DNA from: Oreohelix idahoensis | Taxonomy: Eukaryota; Mollusca; Gastropoda; Stylommatophora; Oreohelicidae | Assembly (NCBI GenBank): GCA_024509875.1 | Contig: JAMPIV010003467.1 | Location: 310,001 to 374,000 of the forward strand | Direction: 5' to 3' | DNA length: 64,000 nt | Shown: positions 36,011 to 47,835 of the stretch, piece by piece | Position numbering within the stretch: the first letter of the stretch is position 1 | Layout: each line of letters begins with the position of its first letter | The notes under the pieces: generated by a model | Told to the model about the DNA's origin: nothing | Seen by the model: only the letters and a program-made list of their open reading frames with translations | The model's database searches: none | Made by a program: the position numbers and the translations under genes

Positions 36011-36734
36011 TCACGAACATAACTGATTTATCAAGACGTTTAGATTTTACGAGCAAAACACCGAAAGCAACATACACACAAATACCTGTCGGTCACCTGT
36101 CATGAGACAACACGGTAATGGTTCTGAAAGCCTGTTCATGAATCTTTAGGGTAATTCAAAAGTCATTTGGTTTTTAAAATGGTTTATATTCTCACCCACA
36201 TCTATTGGTAACACATGAAACGAATATCAAAAGTATGGGCAAGAAATGCTGTCTGACAAATACGTTCCATGTTTTAAAAAATTGTTTATTCTTCAAACAT
36301 GTAAAATAAAATATAAAATGGCGAACAAAGCCATTAACAAGGGACAACAAAGCAAAAATCTTGTGTTGAAAAGACTAGATCTAAAGTTGAGCTATCATTT
36401 TTATGTGACGTATCATTTTATATAATAACATGACAGTTAAATCTTTTTATTTTGAAGTTTGTTTCATATACATTAGTTGGATAATAGTGAAGACATAGCA
36501 ACTTAGAAATATGAAGTGATTTTTCAATCACCTTGTAATGCACAAATACCAGGCAACATGAAGGTATACCGAAAAACCATACACGCACATCAAGTGTTAC
36601 GTATCTTATTTTTCTCTGGCTGCATTCACCCAGCACTTACTGATCATTTACGTCCAGTAGATTCCATTTGGTCAGCCATTTTCACTGTTCATTCGTTTAT
36701 TTCATTCATCTCCTTTTTTCACTCCTTATCAGGC
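36011..36734. other. No gene seen
   Basis: AT-rich flank between the satellite and the next repeat. No motif-bearing frame or known repeat is recognised. Confidence 0.45.
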
Positions 36735-36850
36735 ATACTGCTGCTGGCGAGAAAGTACATGCTCCTACAGCAATGGTTTCGGTTGCAATGTGTTTTACAT
36801 GATGAAGTTGCCAGTCATGTTAGTCGTCTTGTATGAAATACCTCATGGAA
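36735..36850 (+). repeat. Dispersed SINE-like repeat, copy 3
   Basis: It contains TTTTACATGATGAAGTTGCC and TAGTCGTCTTGTATGAAAT, the core and end shared with copies at 5.1, 10.6, 46.6 and 61.9 kb. Confidence 0.5.
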
Positions 36851-36970
36851 TAGTATTCTTTCGTTGTCACCTCAGACACCCCCCTGGAAGTACATGAGAC
36901 ATTTTACTTTCTTAAGTCGCCAGTTAAATCTCTCATCAACCTACCACATTTAATATCATTATTATTTGAT

Positions 36971-37099
36971 CCAGACCCCCAGGACGACCCAGAGTCCGCT
37001 GGGAGGACAACATTAGACAATCTTTGAAGGACCGAGGACTAAAATGGAACCAGGCCAGGAGGAAGACAGCCGATAGGATAGTCTGGCGCTCTCTCTTCC
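36971..37099 (+). mobile_element. LINE 3' tail, left half, split by element B
   Basis: The plus-strand translation gives RPRVRWEDNIRQSLKDRG and TADRIVWRSLF, the end of an endonuclease-reverse transcriptase. It continues on the far side of element B at 46275. The left flank carries TATTATTTGAT at 36960-36970, repeated at 46321-46331 after the LINE tail: an 11-bp target duplication of the older LINE insertion. Confidence 0.8.
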
Positions 37100-39314
37100 T
37101 GTAGTGGGTTTGATGGTATTGTATGATGGTGATGTTACTAAATGTAATGTATGAGGCCAGCTGTGAAGGCTCCTGAGATAAAATGTAGTTGTGAATTGTC
37201 AGAAGGCCTTCCTTGCTACCACTACGACCTCACACTCAATTTTTTTTCTTAATGAATGTATCTATGTAAAATGTCTAGGGTAATGATATGTAATGTGGTG
37301 TGATAGTTATAGATACACCCACAGATATTTAAGCAGAATAATAATATTTAACAAATATTATAATACACTGAACTAACTCAAGAGTGTAAAATTTTTGATA
37401 GAATTATATTACATTTATTTGTTCTGGATCAAGTTTTATGTTGACCAGAACTTGTTTTAAAAGAAGGATTTAACATTTATGAAAGAAATGCATGGAATGT
37501 TACATAATAAATGCAAGAGTGTACATATATAAGTACTAGACTAGTTAGTTTTATTAAAATGTTCTTTTAGTCATCTACTTGGGAGGATAGTTAATGCTTG
37601 TGCTGTTGGGGTGGCCTCATCACACCTGTCTATATTGACTACACAGTGTCCAGTAAATTGCAGGAATTTTATGGGGTATTAGTAACTAAAAGGCGTTGGT
37701 GAACTTCCAGCAGACCAGAGGCTCACTCATCTTGCATATGTAGCTCTGGTGCTGAAATCTGGTGGTCCCACCTCTCCGTGCTGGCGGGCAATAATAGTGG
37801 TCTCTGTCACAATGTACTGCACAGATACACTCGAGTAAAATCACCAACTGAATAGACACCGCCTTGTTGACAACTGAAACTCACAGCTCTGCAATCAAAG
37901 TATTGGCTATGTGTCAAAATTCTATTCTCTACCCACGTCTGGACACAACACGGACACAACAACCACATCATACAGACAGGTCAGATCTCTCTGACCAAAC
38001 AGCACATTTACCATGGTGGTTTTACATCAGATAGGTCCTCCCAGACTATAGATTCTGAAAAAATATTTATTAGTTTCCTTCCCTAAAAGTGGATAGGTAA
38101 TATGTTTCATTATTCTCAACACTTGATCTGTCTTTCCTAACCCTTGTTGGAGTTTATGTATATTGTTGGTCCCTAGACCCTGACTTGGGCGGGGGGTCTA
38201 GAGCAAATCCCTACTTGTTTGTAAGGCTAGATTTCGATATGGCAGTATCAAATCACTCGAACATTAAACAATATTCAAAATATGCAAAGAAATAATTTCA
38301 ATCTTACCAGATTATGAATAAAGAACACAGAAATGCTAGCAAAACTCAGCTGAGCTGCTGGCTATAGTATGGCGTCCCTGAACTTATTTCACTTTCTTTC
38401 ATTTGGAAATCACCACACTTTAAAATACTGTGTCTATCATCGAACAACTATTGAGGAATGGCCCCACTTGCTCGTCTGAGCGCCGATAAAATGATTGTCT
38501 GTGGCCAATCACTGCCTAGGTTTATTTCAAATTCCCTACCCTAAAGTCATTTCAGTCATGCTTCAGTCAAGTATGGATGTTTATCTGTTAGTCTGTCCGT
38601 CTCTACTTGTTTTTTTTACAAAAATGTACTTGATTTTTGAACCAACCTTTCTCTCCCCTCCAAAATTTTGTCGTTAAAAGTTATATTTAGACACAGCCAC
38701 CACAATATCCCTTCTCTTCCATACTAAGTAGATTTGAACACCTGCGTCTCGAGGTCGTGTTTTTTTGTGCAAATAGCGACACTTTTTATTCAATACAGTC
38801 ATGTCGCTGATGTGAACAACACTGTCTTTTGTCATTATCTTCAATATTATCTATCCGTCTGTAAAATTAAGAACATATTAGTGCACTGCTCAGAATGGGC
38901 CATCCGGCCAGCTAATTTTTATAGTCCTAACATTAATATTACGAAAAAGTTACTTTTTAATTTTTGTAATATTCCAAACATCTGTGTTCTGCCGCTGAAT
39001 TCAAATCAAAGGCTTGGTATCGCAAAAGCGTCCATTTCCGTACCTCGTGTCAATTTGGGGACGTGAATTTTTACTTTCCTCCATCCCCCCCAATTGCGTC
39101 TCCTTAGCCTTTCTAGTCTCACGCAATCTTTCCAGTCATATTTTTTCCTTTTTATCCGCCGTTCCCCTCCTGTCTAGCAAGTCAATTTTTATGGAGGGTG
39201 ATGACCCGCGGTCTGGGCGATCAAGTACTATCAGCAGCCTACGCATTATGTTTTTATCCTTACATGTTATCTTTGGGGGTATTTTACCGTTGTATCTCTG
39301 TCAATTTCACTACA
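37100..39314 (-). repeat. 3' LTR of element B
   Basis: Nearly identical to 44056-46269. In plus coordinates it runs from TGTAGTGGGTTTGATGG to CAATTTCACTACA. A hairpin GTTCTGG (37421-37427) / CCAGAAC (37445-37451) is shared with the diverged relic at 6.2 kb. Antisense open frames such as 38734-39066 recur identically in the other LTR and reflect only LTR identity. Confidence 0.95.
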
Positions 39315-39316
39315 CA

Positions 39317-39327
39317 TCTCCCCACTT
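39317..39327 (-). other. Polypurine tract of element B
   Basis: On the minus strand AAGTGGGGAGA lies two bases before the 3' LTR start. It is a short but plausible plus-strand primer site with one T. Confidence 0.6.
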
Positions 39328-39401
39328 GAAAACATGCCTATGGCAAGTTCCAAAACCAGCGATACACATAGGTAAAATTACTCCTCACGTCTGCCACTAC
39401 T

Positions 39402-42400
39402 CTAATTTTGATCACAGGGGTTCCGACTGAGGAAATCTGCACCGACATTCAATTTGCCTGGGATATATTGGATACTGAACTGATAAGGTTGAAGCAATAA
39501 AGACCACCTCAGCAATCTTGCGTTTTCATGCTTAGCCTGAGATAAGAATACGAGAGGCTGATGGTCCGTCTCCACCACAAAAGTCCTACCATACAGATAG
39601 ATTTGAAACTTCTTTATTGCCCATATTAACGCTAAACATTCTTTTTCGCTTGTGGAGTATCCTTGTTCCGCCTTATTCAATTTGCGGCTTGCATAAGCGA
39701 CTGGTTTCAGTTCCCCATCAGGTGAAGATGATCTTTGCAACAAAGCCCCTCCGAGTCCTACATTACTTGCATCGGTTCTTAAGACAAAGTCCTGTGTCAA
39801 ATCAGGCAGTTTGAGAATAGGCTTGCTAGTGAGTTTTTCCTGTAACTCTTGGAACGCTAGTTCACATTGTGCAGTCCAAATAATTTTATCTGGAAGTCCC
39901 TTGCGAGTCAGATCAGTCAGAGGAGCACAAATAGCGTTAAAATTCTTGATGTATTTCTGATAAAATCCGCATAACGACACAAATGATCGCACGTCCTTTT
40001 TTGTTTGCGGCCTAGGTGCTCTCTGCAGTTTTTCCAAATTCTTAGGATCAGGGGTCATATTACCCTGATATACAGTGTGTCCCAAGAATTCCAACTCTTT
40101 GCATCCAATACAACATTTTGTTGGCCTAGCAGTTAAGTTCGCCTCCCGAAGTCTATCAAACAACATCTCCAGAGCTTCAATGTGTTCTTCAAATGTCTCT
40201 GTGGCGACGAGAATATCATCCATGAAATTCGTGATACATGGGTTATTCAGGGGATCCAACAATTTGCGCATCATCCTTGAAAACACACTCGGAGCATTTT
40301 TCAGTCCGAATGGTAGCATATTGAATTCATAATGTCCATCCGAAGTGCTAAAAGCCAAATAAGGTCTCACTTCAGGCTCACTGGGATCTGGTAATAGCCT
40401 TTACTAAGATCCACCTTTGAAAAGTATTTTGCCTTGTTCAGTCTGGCAAATAACTGTTTTGTGTCTGGTAATGGATCCACTTGTCCTTCTGTGACAGCAT
40501 TCAGTTTCCTGTAATCTATGCACAGTCTGTGTTCCCCAGACGGTTTTCTCAACAAAACGACACTAGAACTAAAAGATGATTCACTGTGCGAAATAATCCC
40601 CTCCTTCAACAAATACTCTATTTCTTCCTTCAATGCCTTCTCCTTCGCGAACGGAATAGAATAGGCTCTCATACAGATTGGGTTTGAGTCTACCAGTTTC
40701 ATGTCATACTGTAGCAAATTTGTATGGCCTGGTTTATCTGTTAATACATCTGTATGTTCCTCCAGAACCTGTTGAACTCTCTCCCTCTGGTTTTTAGTCA
40801 GGTGCTTGCTGACTTTTACCTGTGCTGCGGTTTCACAAGGATGTAATGGGTATTCATGTGAGGTGAGTGGTTCTTTTTGCATCTGGGTTGCAATAGCCAA
40901 GGTCAATAAGGGGGTGCTTTCCTGGAGTGGTCTGTCCAAATACTTCTTTAACAGGTTTACATGATAAACTTTCTCCTTCCCCTTTTTGTCAATTTTATAG
41001 TTTGTTCTAGACACCTTCTCTAGAACCGTATATGGACCTTGCCAACCAATTTGTAATTTATTCTGGCTTCCGGGTAGTAGAAGCAGCACCTTCTCTCCGA
41101 CTGCCAGTTCCCTGTCCTTTGCCTTCCTATTAAAATATGCTGCATGTTTCTTCCTGGCTTGCTTCAAATTATCATTTGCCAGTTTCCATCCAGCTTTCAA
41201 ACGAGTGGTCAGTTCGTTCACGTATTGATACGATGAGGTAACAGTCTCTTCCGCCTTCTCATCTGTCCAGGTCCTTAATAAAGCTTCTAAAGGACCTTTT
41301 ATTGGCCTCCCAAATAGCAGAGTTGCGGGAGCCATCCCGGTTGAACTATGTGGTACCTCCCGGTAAGCAAACAATGCGGCGGGCAGGAATTGATCCCACA
41401 GATCCGGTTTTTCGTGTGCCAGCTTTCTCAGGATAGAAATGAGAGTCCCGTTGAACCTCTCTACCTGGCCGTTCCCTTGTGGATGGTACGGACTACAATG
41501 AAAGTGTCTGGCTTGAAATAGCTTAAAAACTTCTTCCGTTAGTTTCCCCTTGAACTGAGAACCATTATCCGTCAAGATTTGATGCGGGAATCCTAATCGG
41601 GTAAATATTGTAAGTAGTGCCTCTGCTACATGTTTTGAATCAATTGATGGCAGGGCTACCGCCTCTCCCCACATAGAACAAGTGTCCACCAGAGTAAGGA
41701 TGTAACTGTTCCTCCTCTTGGTCCGAGTGAGAGGTCCTACAATATCCACTGCAACCCTCTCAAAAGGTGTTCCCACTATGGGCATTTCCCCTAGAGTTGC
41801 AGGAGCAGTCCAGTGCTTTGGAGCTACCCTTTGACATTCTGGGCAGGATTTGACATATCTTTTTATATCCTCCGTTATCCCTGGCCAGAAGTAATGACAA
41901 GCTATACGCTGTCCTGTGGCGCTGATCCCCATGTGACCACTGAAGGGAATCGCATGCCCGAGTTCCATCACTTTATCTCTATATGAAGTGGGAAGAACCA
42001 GCTGGTTATGACCATTTGTTCCAGTTCCGGCCTTCCTGTATAAGAGTTTGTTCTTCATGAAATATTCCCCCTTGCTCGGAGGTGTGTGGCATTTGGGCAA
42101 TTTTTTAAAACAGGGCTTGAGTGTCCTATCCTCAGCCTGCGCCTTCCTCATCTCCTCTGGATGAGCATTTATAGGTTCACCTTCTTCCTCCTTCTTCTGT
42201 GACCTGGTCTGCACTGTCGCCATGATCACAGGTTTCTCGGGATTCCCCGAGAAGACGTATCTACACCCCAATATCAGAGGGTAGATTGGTTCATCTATCA
42301 CTGCTGCTCTGATTTCTCCTTCCACATAGCGAGTTTTCACCGTTATCCTTGCGATGGGAAGTGTCATGAGTGGTATGTCCTTAGTTGCCCCTTGTATTTC

Positions 42401-43787
42401 CACTGTTTCTGTGGTATACTGACTTGGGTCCACTAGGCTAGACTTCACAACTGAATCATAATCCAAACCTGTATCATAAAGGCACCTTATGGTGACCCCA
42501 TTACAAATAACATCCTCACAAACTGGGGGGTGATAAGGTTCCTGTTGTCCCTTAGGATTAACCTTTAATCTTTGCGTCCCCGACTTCATTGCAGCAATGT
42601 TTGAAGGTTTCCTTCTACAAAATTCGGTGTTATGGTTATCCTTCTTGCACCATTTACACCATCTTTTTCCTTGGTTCAACGGTTTTCTTTCATTGAACTT
42701 TTGGTCATTGAACTGTGAGTTTCTGTCGCGATAGTCATTTCTTGGCCGCTCAAAGTTTGTCCTACCTTTATTTCCCTGCTCTCTATTATCAAATTTATTA
42801 AATTGCTGTGGAGCTTTAAAATTGTCTATGTGCTTCTTTTTAGCACCACTTACCTCTGCCTGAGCTGCCTGATACCTCTCAGCAACATTTAAAATTTCCC
42901 CCAACTTCTCTGCACCTTGTTCCATGAGAAATTTTCTCATGTCTGGAGCCATGGACTCTCTCAATTGCTCAATCATGATCATTTCTTTAAGATCTTGGGT
43001 CTTCCCCAGAGCAGTCCATTTCTCCAAATAGGTTTCTAGTCTGGCAGAGAATTGGTGGTATGTCTCCCCAGACAACAGTTTGGCATTTCTGAATTTCTTA
43101 CGATAAAATTCACCATTCTTCTCGTACCTTAATAACAAAGCCTGCTTTAACATGTCATAATTGTCTTGGTCTTCCCTGTTCATTTTAGCAAATACTTCAT
43201 AAGAAGTACCCCTCAATCCCTGTGATAGCTTTAAACTCCACCTCTCTCTCTCTAACCCATATGTAGTAGCTAATAACTCAAAACGTCCTAGGTACCCCTC
43301 TATGTCATCGTCTTTTTCAACAAAATGGTCTAAATGAAACCCCATAGCTGAGTTTGAGGCTCCCAGACCAGGCGTAGCATCTGAGGCAAAAGGGCTGGCA
43401 CCATTTTCAGGAGCCGGGCCTTGTAATTCCAGCTCCCTTAGTCGTAATTCGTGCTCCCTCTGCAACCTTCTATCTTCTGCCTCCCTTTCGGCAGTCAACC
43501 TTTTTTTCTTCTGCCTCCCTTTCGGCAGTCAACCTTTTTTCTTCTGCCTCCCTTTGCTGTCGTTTTTCTTCTGCCTCCCTTTGCTGTCGTTTTTCTTCTG
43601 CCTATATCTGCAGCCTCTTAATCTCAGCCTCAATTTGTAACCTCTTTTCTTCAGCTAACTTTCTATCTTCCCTTTCAATATATTTATCACATTCAGCCGT
43701 TACATATTGAATTAAAATTTGACCATCCATTCCCATCTCCTTTGCGGTCAGCACAGCAGCTGATCGGAATTTTGCTAGCTCCGCCAT
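39402..43787 (-). pseudogene. Broken Gag-PR-INT-RT-RNaseH polyprotein (Gmr1-like)
   Basis: The frame begins at MAELAKFRSA (ATG at 43787-43785), homologous to the start of element A's protein. Lesions: an in-frame TAG at 43604-43602 in the coiled-coil repeat, a one-base length change in an A-run near 43503, and a frameshift in RT near 40370 between QIPVS and LAFSTSDG. Between them a 1043-aa stretch (43498-40367) is open, with zinc knuckle WCKWCKKDNHNTEFC, protease LYDTGLD, and integrase motifs VDIVGPL, LTDNGSQF and GQVERFNG. The remaining 322 aa hold FMDDIL and RNase H (LRTDASNVG, DHQPLVFL). The Gag coiled-coil region is internally repetitive (AEEKRQQRE units). Homopolymer sequencing error could explain some lesions. 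Confidence 0.92.
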
Positions 43788-44031
43788 ACTTTTTAGACAA
43801 TATAATAATATACAAGCTAAATCTCTAACCAGTAAATACACTAAGTACTTCTTATGACTATAGTCTAACTAATTCTAACTAACCAGTTAACTAATTAATT
43901 ATCACTGGCTGTGAAGATTCACCAACTTTTATCTGCAGGGACACTTTTAATTTTAAAGGGAATTTCACAATTTTTTTCCCCTAATTTTATTTCTCCAACC
44001 AGGAGATCCTAATATTACTGTTGGGCTAATT

Positions 44032-44050
44032 ATCCCTGGACAAGACCCCA
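44032..44050 (-). other. Primer-binding site of element B
   Basis: On the minus strand TGGGGTCTTGTCCAGGGAT follows the 5' LTR after a five-base spacer. It has the TGG start and the length of a tRNA primer site and resembles, but does not equal, the site of element A. The primer tRNA is not assigned. Confidence 0.65.
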
Positions 44051-44055
44051 ATGTA

Positions 44056-46269
44056 TGTAGTGGGTTTGATGGTATTGTATGATGGTGATGTTACTAAATG
44101 TAATGTATGAGGCCAGCTGTGAAGGCTCCTGAGATAAAATGTAGTTGTGAATTGTCAGAAGGCCTTTCTTGCTACCACTACGACCTCACACTCAATTTTT
44201 TTTCTTAATGAATGTATCTATGTAAAATGTCTAGGGTAATGATATGTAATGTGGTGTGATAGTTATAGATACACCCACAGATATTTAAGCAGAATAATAA
44301 TATTTAACAAATATTATAATACACTGAACTAACTCAAGAGTGTAAAATTTTTGATAGAATTATATTACATTTATTTGTTCTGGATCAAGTTTTATGTTGA
44401 CCAGAACTTGTTTTAAAAGAAGGATTTAAAATTTATGAAAGAAATGCATGGAATGTTACATAATAAATGCAAGAGTGTACATATATAAGTACTAGACTAG
44501 TTAGTTTTATTAAAATGTTCTTTTAGTCATCTACTTGGGAGGATAGTTAATGCTTGTGCTGTTGGGGTAGCCTCATCACACCTGTCTATATTGACTACAC
44601 AGTGTCCAGTAAATTGCAGGAATTTTATGGGGTATTAGTAACTAAAAGGCGTTGGTGAACTTCCAGCAGACCAGAGGCTCACTCATCTTGCATATGTAGC
44701 TCTGGTGCTGAAATCTGGTGGTCCCACCTCTCCGTGCTGGCGGGCAATAATAGTGGTCTCTGTCACAATGTACTGCACAGATACACTCGAGTAAAATCAC
44801 CAACTGAATAGACACCGCCTTGTTGACAACTGAAACTCACAGCTCTGCAATCAAAGTATTGGCTATGTGTCAAAATTCTATTCTCTACCCACGTCTGGAC
44901 ACAACACGGACACAACAACCACATCATACAGACAGGTCAGATCTCTCTGACCAAACAGCACATTTACCATGGTGGTTTTACATCAGATAGGTCCTCCCAG
45001 ACTATAGATTCTGAAAAATATTTATTAGTTTCCTTCCCTAAAAGTGGATAGGTAATATGTTTCATTATTCTCAACACTTGATCTGTCTTTCCTAACCCTT
45101 GTTGGAGTTTATGTATATTGTTGGTCCCTAGACCCTGACTTGGGCGGGGGTCTAGAGCAAATCCCTACTTGTTTGTAAGGCTAGATTTCGATATGGCAGT
45201 ATCAAATCACTCGAACATTAAACAATATTCAAAATATGCAAAGAAATAATTTCAATCTTACCAGATTATGAATAAAGAACACAGAAATGCTAGCAAAACT
45301 CAGCTGAGCTGCTGGCTATAGTATGGCGTCCCTGAACTTATTTCACTTTCTTTCATTTGGAAATCACCACACTTTAAAATACTGTGTCTATCATCGAACA
45401 ACTATTGAGGAATGGCCCCACTTGCGCGTCTGAGCGCCGATAAAATGATTGTCTGTGGCCAATCATTGCCTAGGTTTATTTCAAATTCCCTACCCTAAAG
45501 TCATTTCAGTCATGCTTCAGTCAAGTATGGATGTTTATCTGTTAGTCTGTCCGTCTCTACTTGTTTTTTTTTACAAAAATGTACTTGATTTTTGAACCAA
45601 CCTTTCTCTCCCCTCCAAAATTTTGTCGTTAAAAGTTATATTTAGACACAGCCACCACAATATCCCTTCTCTTCCATACTAAGTAGATTTGAACACCTGC
45701 GTCTCGAGGTCGTGTTTTTTTGTGCAAATAGCGACACTTTTTATTCAATACAGTCATGTCGCTGATGTGAACAACACTGTCTTTTGTCATTATCTTCAAT
45801 ATTATCTATCCGTCTGTAAAATTAAGAACATATTAGTGCACTGCTCAGAATGGGCCATCCGGCCAGCTAATTTTTATAGTCCTAACATTAATATTACGAA
45901 AAAGTTACTTTTTAATTTTTGTAATATTCCAAACATCTGTGTTCTGCCGCTGAATTCAAATCAAAGGCTTGGTATCGCAAAAGCGTCCATTTCCGTACCT
46001 CGTGTCAATTTGGGGACGTGAATTTTTACTTTCCTCCATCCCCCCCAATTGCGTCTCCTTAGCCTTTCTAGTCTCACGCAATCTTTCCAGTCATATTTTT
46101 TTCTTTTTATCCGCCGTTCCCCTCCTGTCTAGCAAGTCAATTTTTATGGAGGGTGATGACCCGCGGTCTGGGCGATCAAGTACTATCAGCAGCCTACGCA
46201 TTATGTTTTTATCCTTACATGTTATCTTTGGAGGTATTTTACCGTTGTATCTCTGTCAATTTCACTACA
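44056..46269 (-). repeat. 5' LTR of element B
   Basis: The partner of 37100-39314. Visible differences are few, for example GGTAGCC against GGTGGCC, CTTGCGCG against CTTGCTCG, and run-length changes. This LTR would drive transcription leftwards. Confidence 0.95.
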
Positions 46270-46274
46270 CTTCC

Positions 46275-46320
46275 AAACCTCTACACCTCACGGTAGAAGG
46301 GGAACGACTAAGTAAGTAAG
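46275..46320 (+). mobile_element. LINE 3' tail, right half
   Basis: It continues the frame broken at 37099 with a short conserved-looking end (TPHGRRGTTK, then stop) and a (TAAG)n tail AAGTAAGTAAGTA. The duplication TATTATTTGAT follows immediately. Confidence 0.75.
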
Positions 46321-46589
46321 TATTATTTGATTGTGCGCTTCTAACGAAGCATGGTCTGGTCTGGTTTTGTTTTGTTTGATTTGGTTTTAAGGACTATCTT
46401 CATTGCACACGGACAACTCCATCAGTGTTCCGATCTCCTCCCTTAGATCATACAAGGAGGATCTCAGCACAGTGCACGAACTCCATATCACCGGCGAGAA
46501 TCATAATGTTTATACATAGGAATCACATATTCTATAAATATTTGTGTGGTGGGTAGGTTTATAATGGAGCATAGTGCCACACTTACATC

Positions 46590-46760
46590 TAGTCGCCTCG
46601 CAGGCAGCATGCATCACACATTCATATGCGCCTCCAGTAGTGGTTTCTGCGGTAATTAGTTTTACATGATGGGGTTGCTAGTCCCATGCCCAACCTCATA
46701 TTAGTGGCCTTGTACGACATGTCTGGAGGTGCAGTGGGTCTATACTGTCCTTGTCTCATC
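46590..46760 (+). repeat. Dispersed SINE-like repeat, copy 4
   Basis: The clearest copy of the family: TTTTACATGATGGGGTTGCT, AGTCCCATGCCCAACCTCAT and CTTGTACGACATGTCTGG in order. A small tandem repeat of ACTCTTACAAGAGCC (three units, one variant) lies at about 46817-46861. Otherwise 46332-46970 shows no gene. Confidence 0.6.
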
Positions 46761-46969
46761 TGAGAACAACAGCGGCCATCATCCTACCAGAACGAATTAA
46801 AATACTCTTTCAGCCACTCTTACAAGAGCCCCTCTTACAAGAGCCACTCTTACAAGAGCCATGAAATATGTATAAAAATAATATAATATTAAAAAGTCAA
46901 ATCTTCCTTCAAGACCTCATTCAATCAGAGATGTTTCTATGATTGTCGTATTTGTTAATAATTGTCCTA

Positions 46970-46975
46970 TTTATT
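46970..46975 (-). terminator. Possible polyadenylation signal for the receptor exon
   Basis: AATAAA on the minus strand about 40 bases after the stop codon. It is suitably placed, but the hexamer is common in AT-rich DNA. Confidence 0.35.
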
Positions 46976-47015
46976 ATGTCCACTTGTAAAATGATTTAAC
47001 TTATGAAAACTGACG

Positions 47016-47588
47016 TCATATTACGTCCTGTAAAAATGGTGAATCGTTCACTCCGTAACTTTTAACTTCAGTTTTGAAAGGAGGTAATTTGTGCAGGAGC
47101 ATCTCCTCAGAAGGTGAAGGCTGAGTTATGATGTACCCTCTACAAGTAACGTTCAGTACTGAGTCAGCTGATGCTATGCGTCTTATGTAAGAAGGTGAAC
47201 GATTAGATTGTCCAGCTCGTGAAGTGCTGGCTGCAGCCATTGATGTGGACGATCTCTGAATGGGTGGATCACACAAGCAGTGAAAACAAAACTTTAAACA
47301 AGACATTTCCGAATCCGACTTCTGTGTCCGGCGTGGAAATACTGGACTATCCCTTTCCTGAGCAGGAGTCATTAAAGGTGAATGGTGCTTGATGCCCAAA
47401 ATAAATTTGAAGACACTTATAATTTTCCACCTGAGTTCCCTTCTGACCAACAGGTATACCCAAGGATCGAGAATTGGGTTGAATGATGCTAGTCGGATCA
47501 TAACTAGGTACCATTTGTTAATGTTTATATTTTTGATCAAGTCTGTCTGGCATATAACGGTGAACACCTGAGGAATACATATAAACAT
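47016..47588 (-). CDS. Prostanoid receptor-like GPCR, terminal exon
   Basis: The last coding exon of a rhodopsin-family receptor. It opens after a polypyrimidine stretch and AG (47589-47590) with the end of TM6 (MFICIPQVFTVIC), an extracellular loop, then TM7: YLVMIRLASFNPILDPWVY. The DPWxY in place of NPxxY and the Arg in MIRLAS, which contacts the ligand carboxylate in known prostanoid receptors, are hallmarks of prostaglandin/thromboxane receptors. LLVRRELRWKI begins helix 8. The roughly 130-residue tail is Ser/Thr-rich, with a Cys cluster (CLKFCFHCLC) that could be palmitoylated. Vertebrate prostanoid receptors also have an intron at the end of TM6, so the exon boundary fits. The TM1-6 exons should lie at higher coordinates on this strand; none is recognisable up to 64 kb. 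Subtype (EP-like) is uncertain. Confidence 0.85.
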   Translation of the reverse strand: MFICIPQVFTVICQTDLIKNININKWYLVMIRLASFNPILDPWVYLLVRRELRWKIISVFKFILGIKHHSPLMTPAQERDSPVFPRRTQKSDSEMSCLKFCFHCLCDPPIQRSSTSMAAASTSRAGQSNRSPSYIRRIASADSVLNVTCRGYIITQPSPSEEMLLHKLPPFKTEVKSYGVNDSPFLQDVI

Positions 47589-47667
47589 CTGTGTTAATGA
47601 AGAAAAATAATACATAGGAGAAATAGGCTTATTAATTTAAAATATTCTAAATCAATTAAGACTAATC

Positions 47668-47835
47668 AAGTGTTAGAGACGTCACTATACTAGGTCTCAG
47701 CTTATTTATGAGATGTGGTAAACAGTTCCTTTCCTCGCTTCTTTTATCTTTCTTAACCCAAGAGCAGAATCAGGTACATTTACAGCTGACTCGAGAAACA
47801 TACACTCTAACCATCAGCCCACTAGGGAAGACTGC
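47668..47835 (-). mobile_element. tRNA-derived SINE copy in the receptor intron
   Basis: The plus strand shows AGTGTTAGAGACGTCACTAT, AGAGCAGAATCAGGTAC and TTTACAGCTG, in the order expected for a minus-strand copy of the SINE at 9957. The head region (CTAACCATCAGCCCAC) is diverged. Confidence 0.7.

Larger units (their letters stand above)
37100..46269 (-). mobile_element. Gmr1-like Ty3/gypsy LTR retrotransposon, element B
   Basis: A complete 9,170-bp element on the minus strand. LTRs of about 2,215 bp begin TGTAGTG and end CACTACA. The flanks carry a perfect 5-bp duplication CTTCC (37095-37099 and 46270-46274), as expected for gypsy integrases. The LTRs differ at only a few positions, so it inserted recently. 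It landed inside a short LINE tail. Domain order is the same as in element A (Gag-PR-INT-RT-RNaseH), but the LTRs are of a different family. The gag-pol frame has at least three lesions. Confidence 0.95.

Noticed and set aside
38734..39430. Two plus-strand frames (110 and 138 aa) repeated identically at 45.7-46.3 kb
   Set aside because: They lie antisense in the two LTRs of element B; identity simply reflects LTR identity. No motif.
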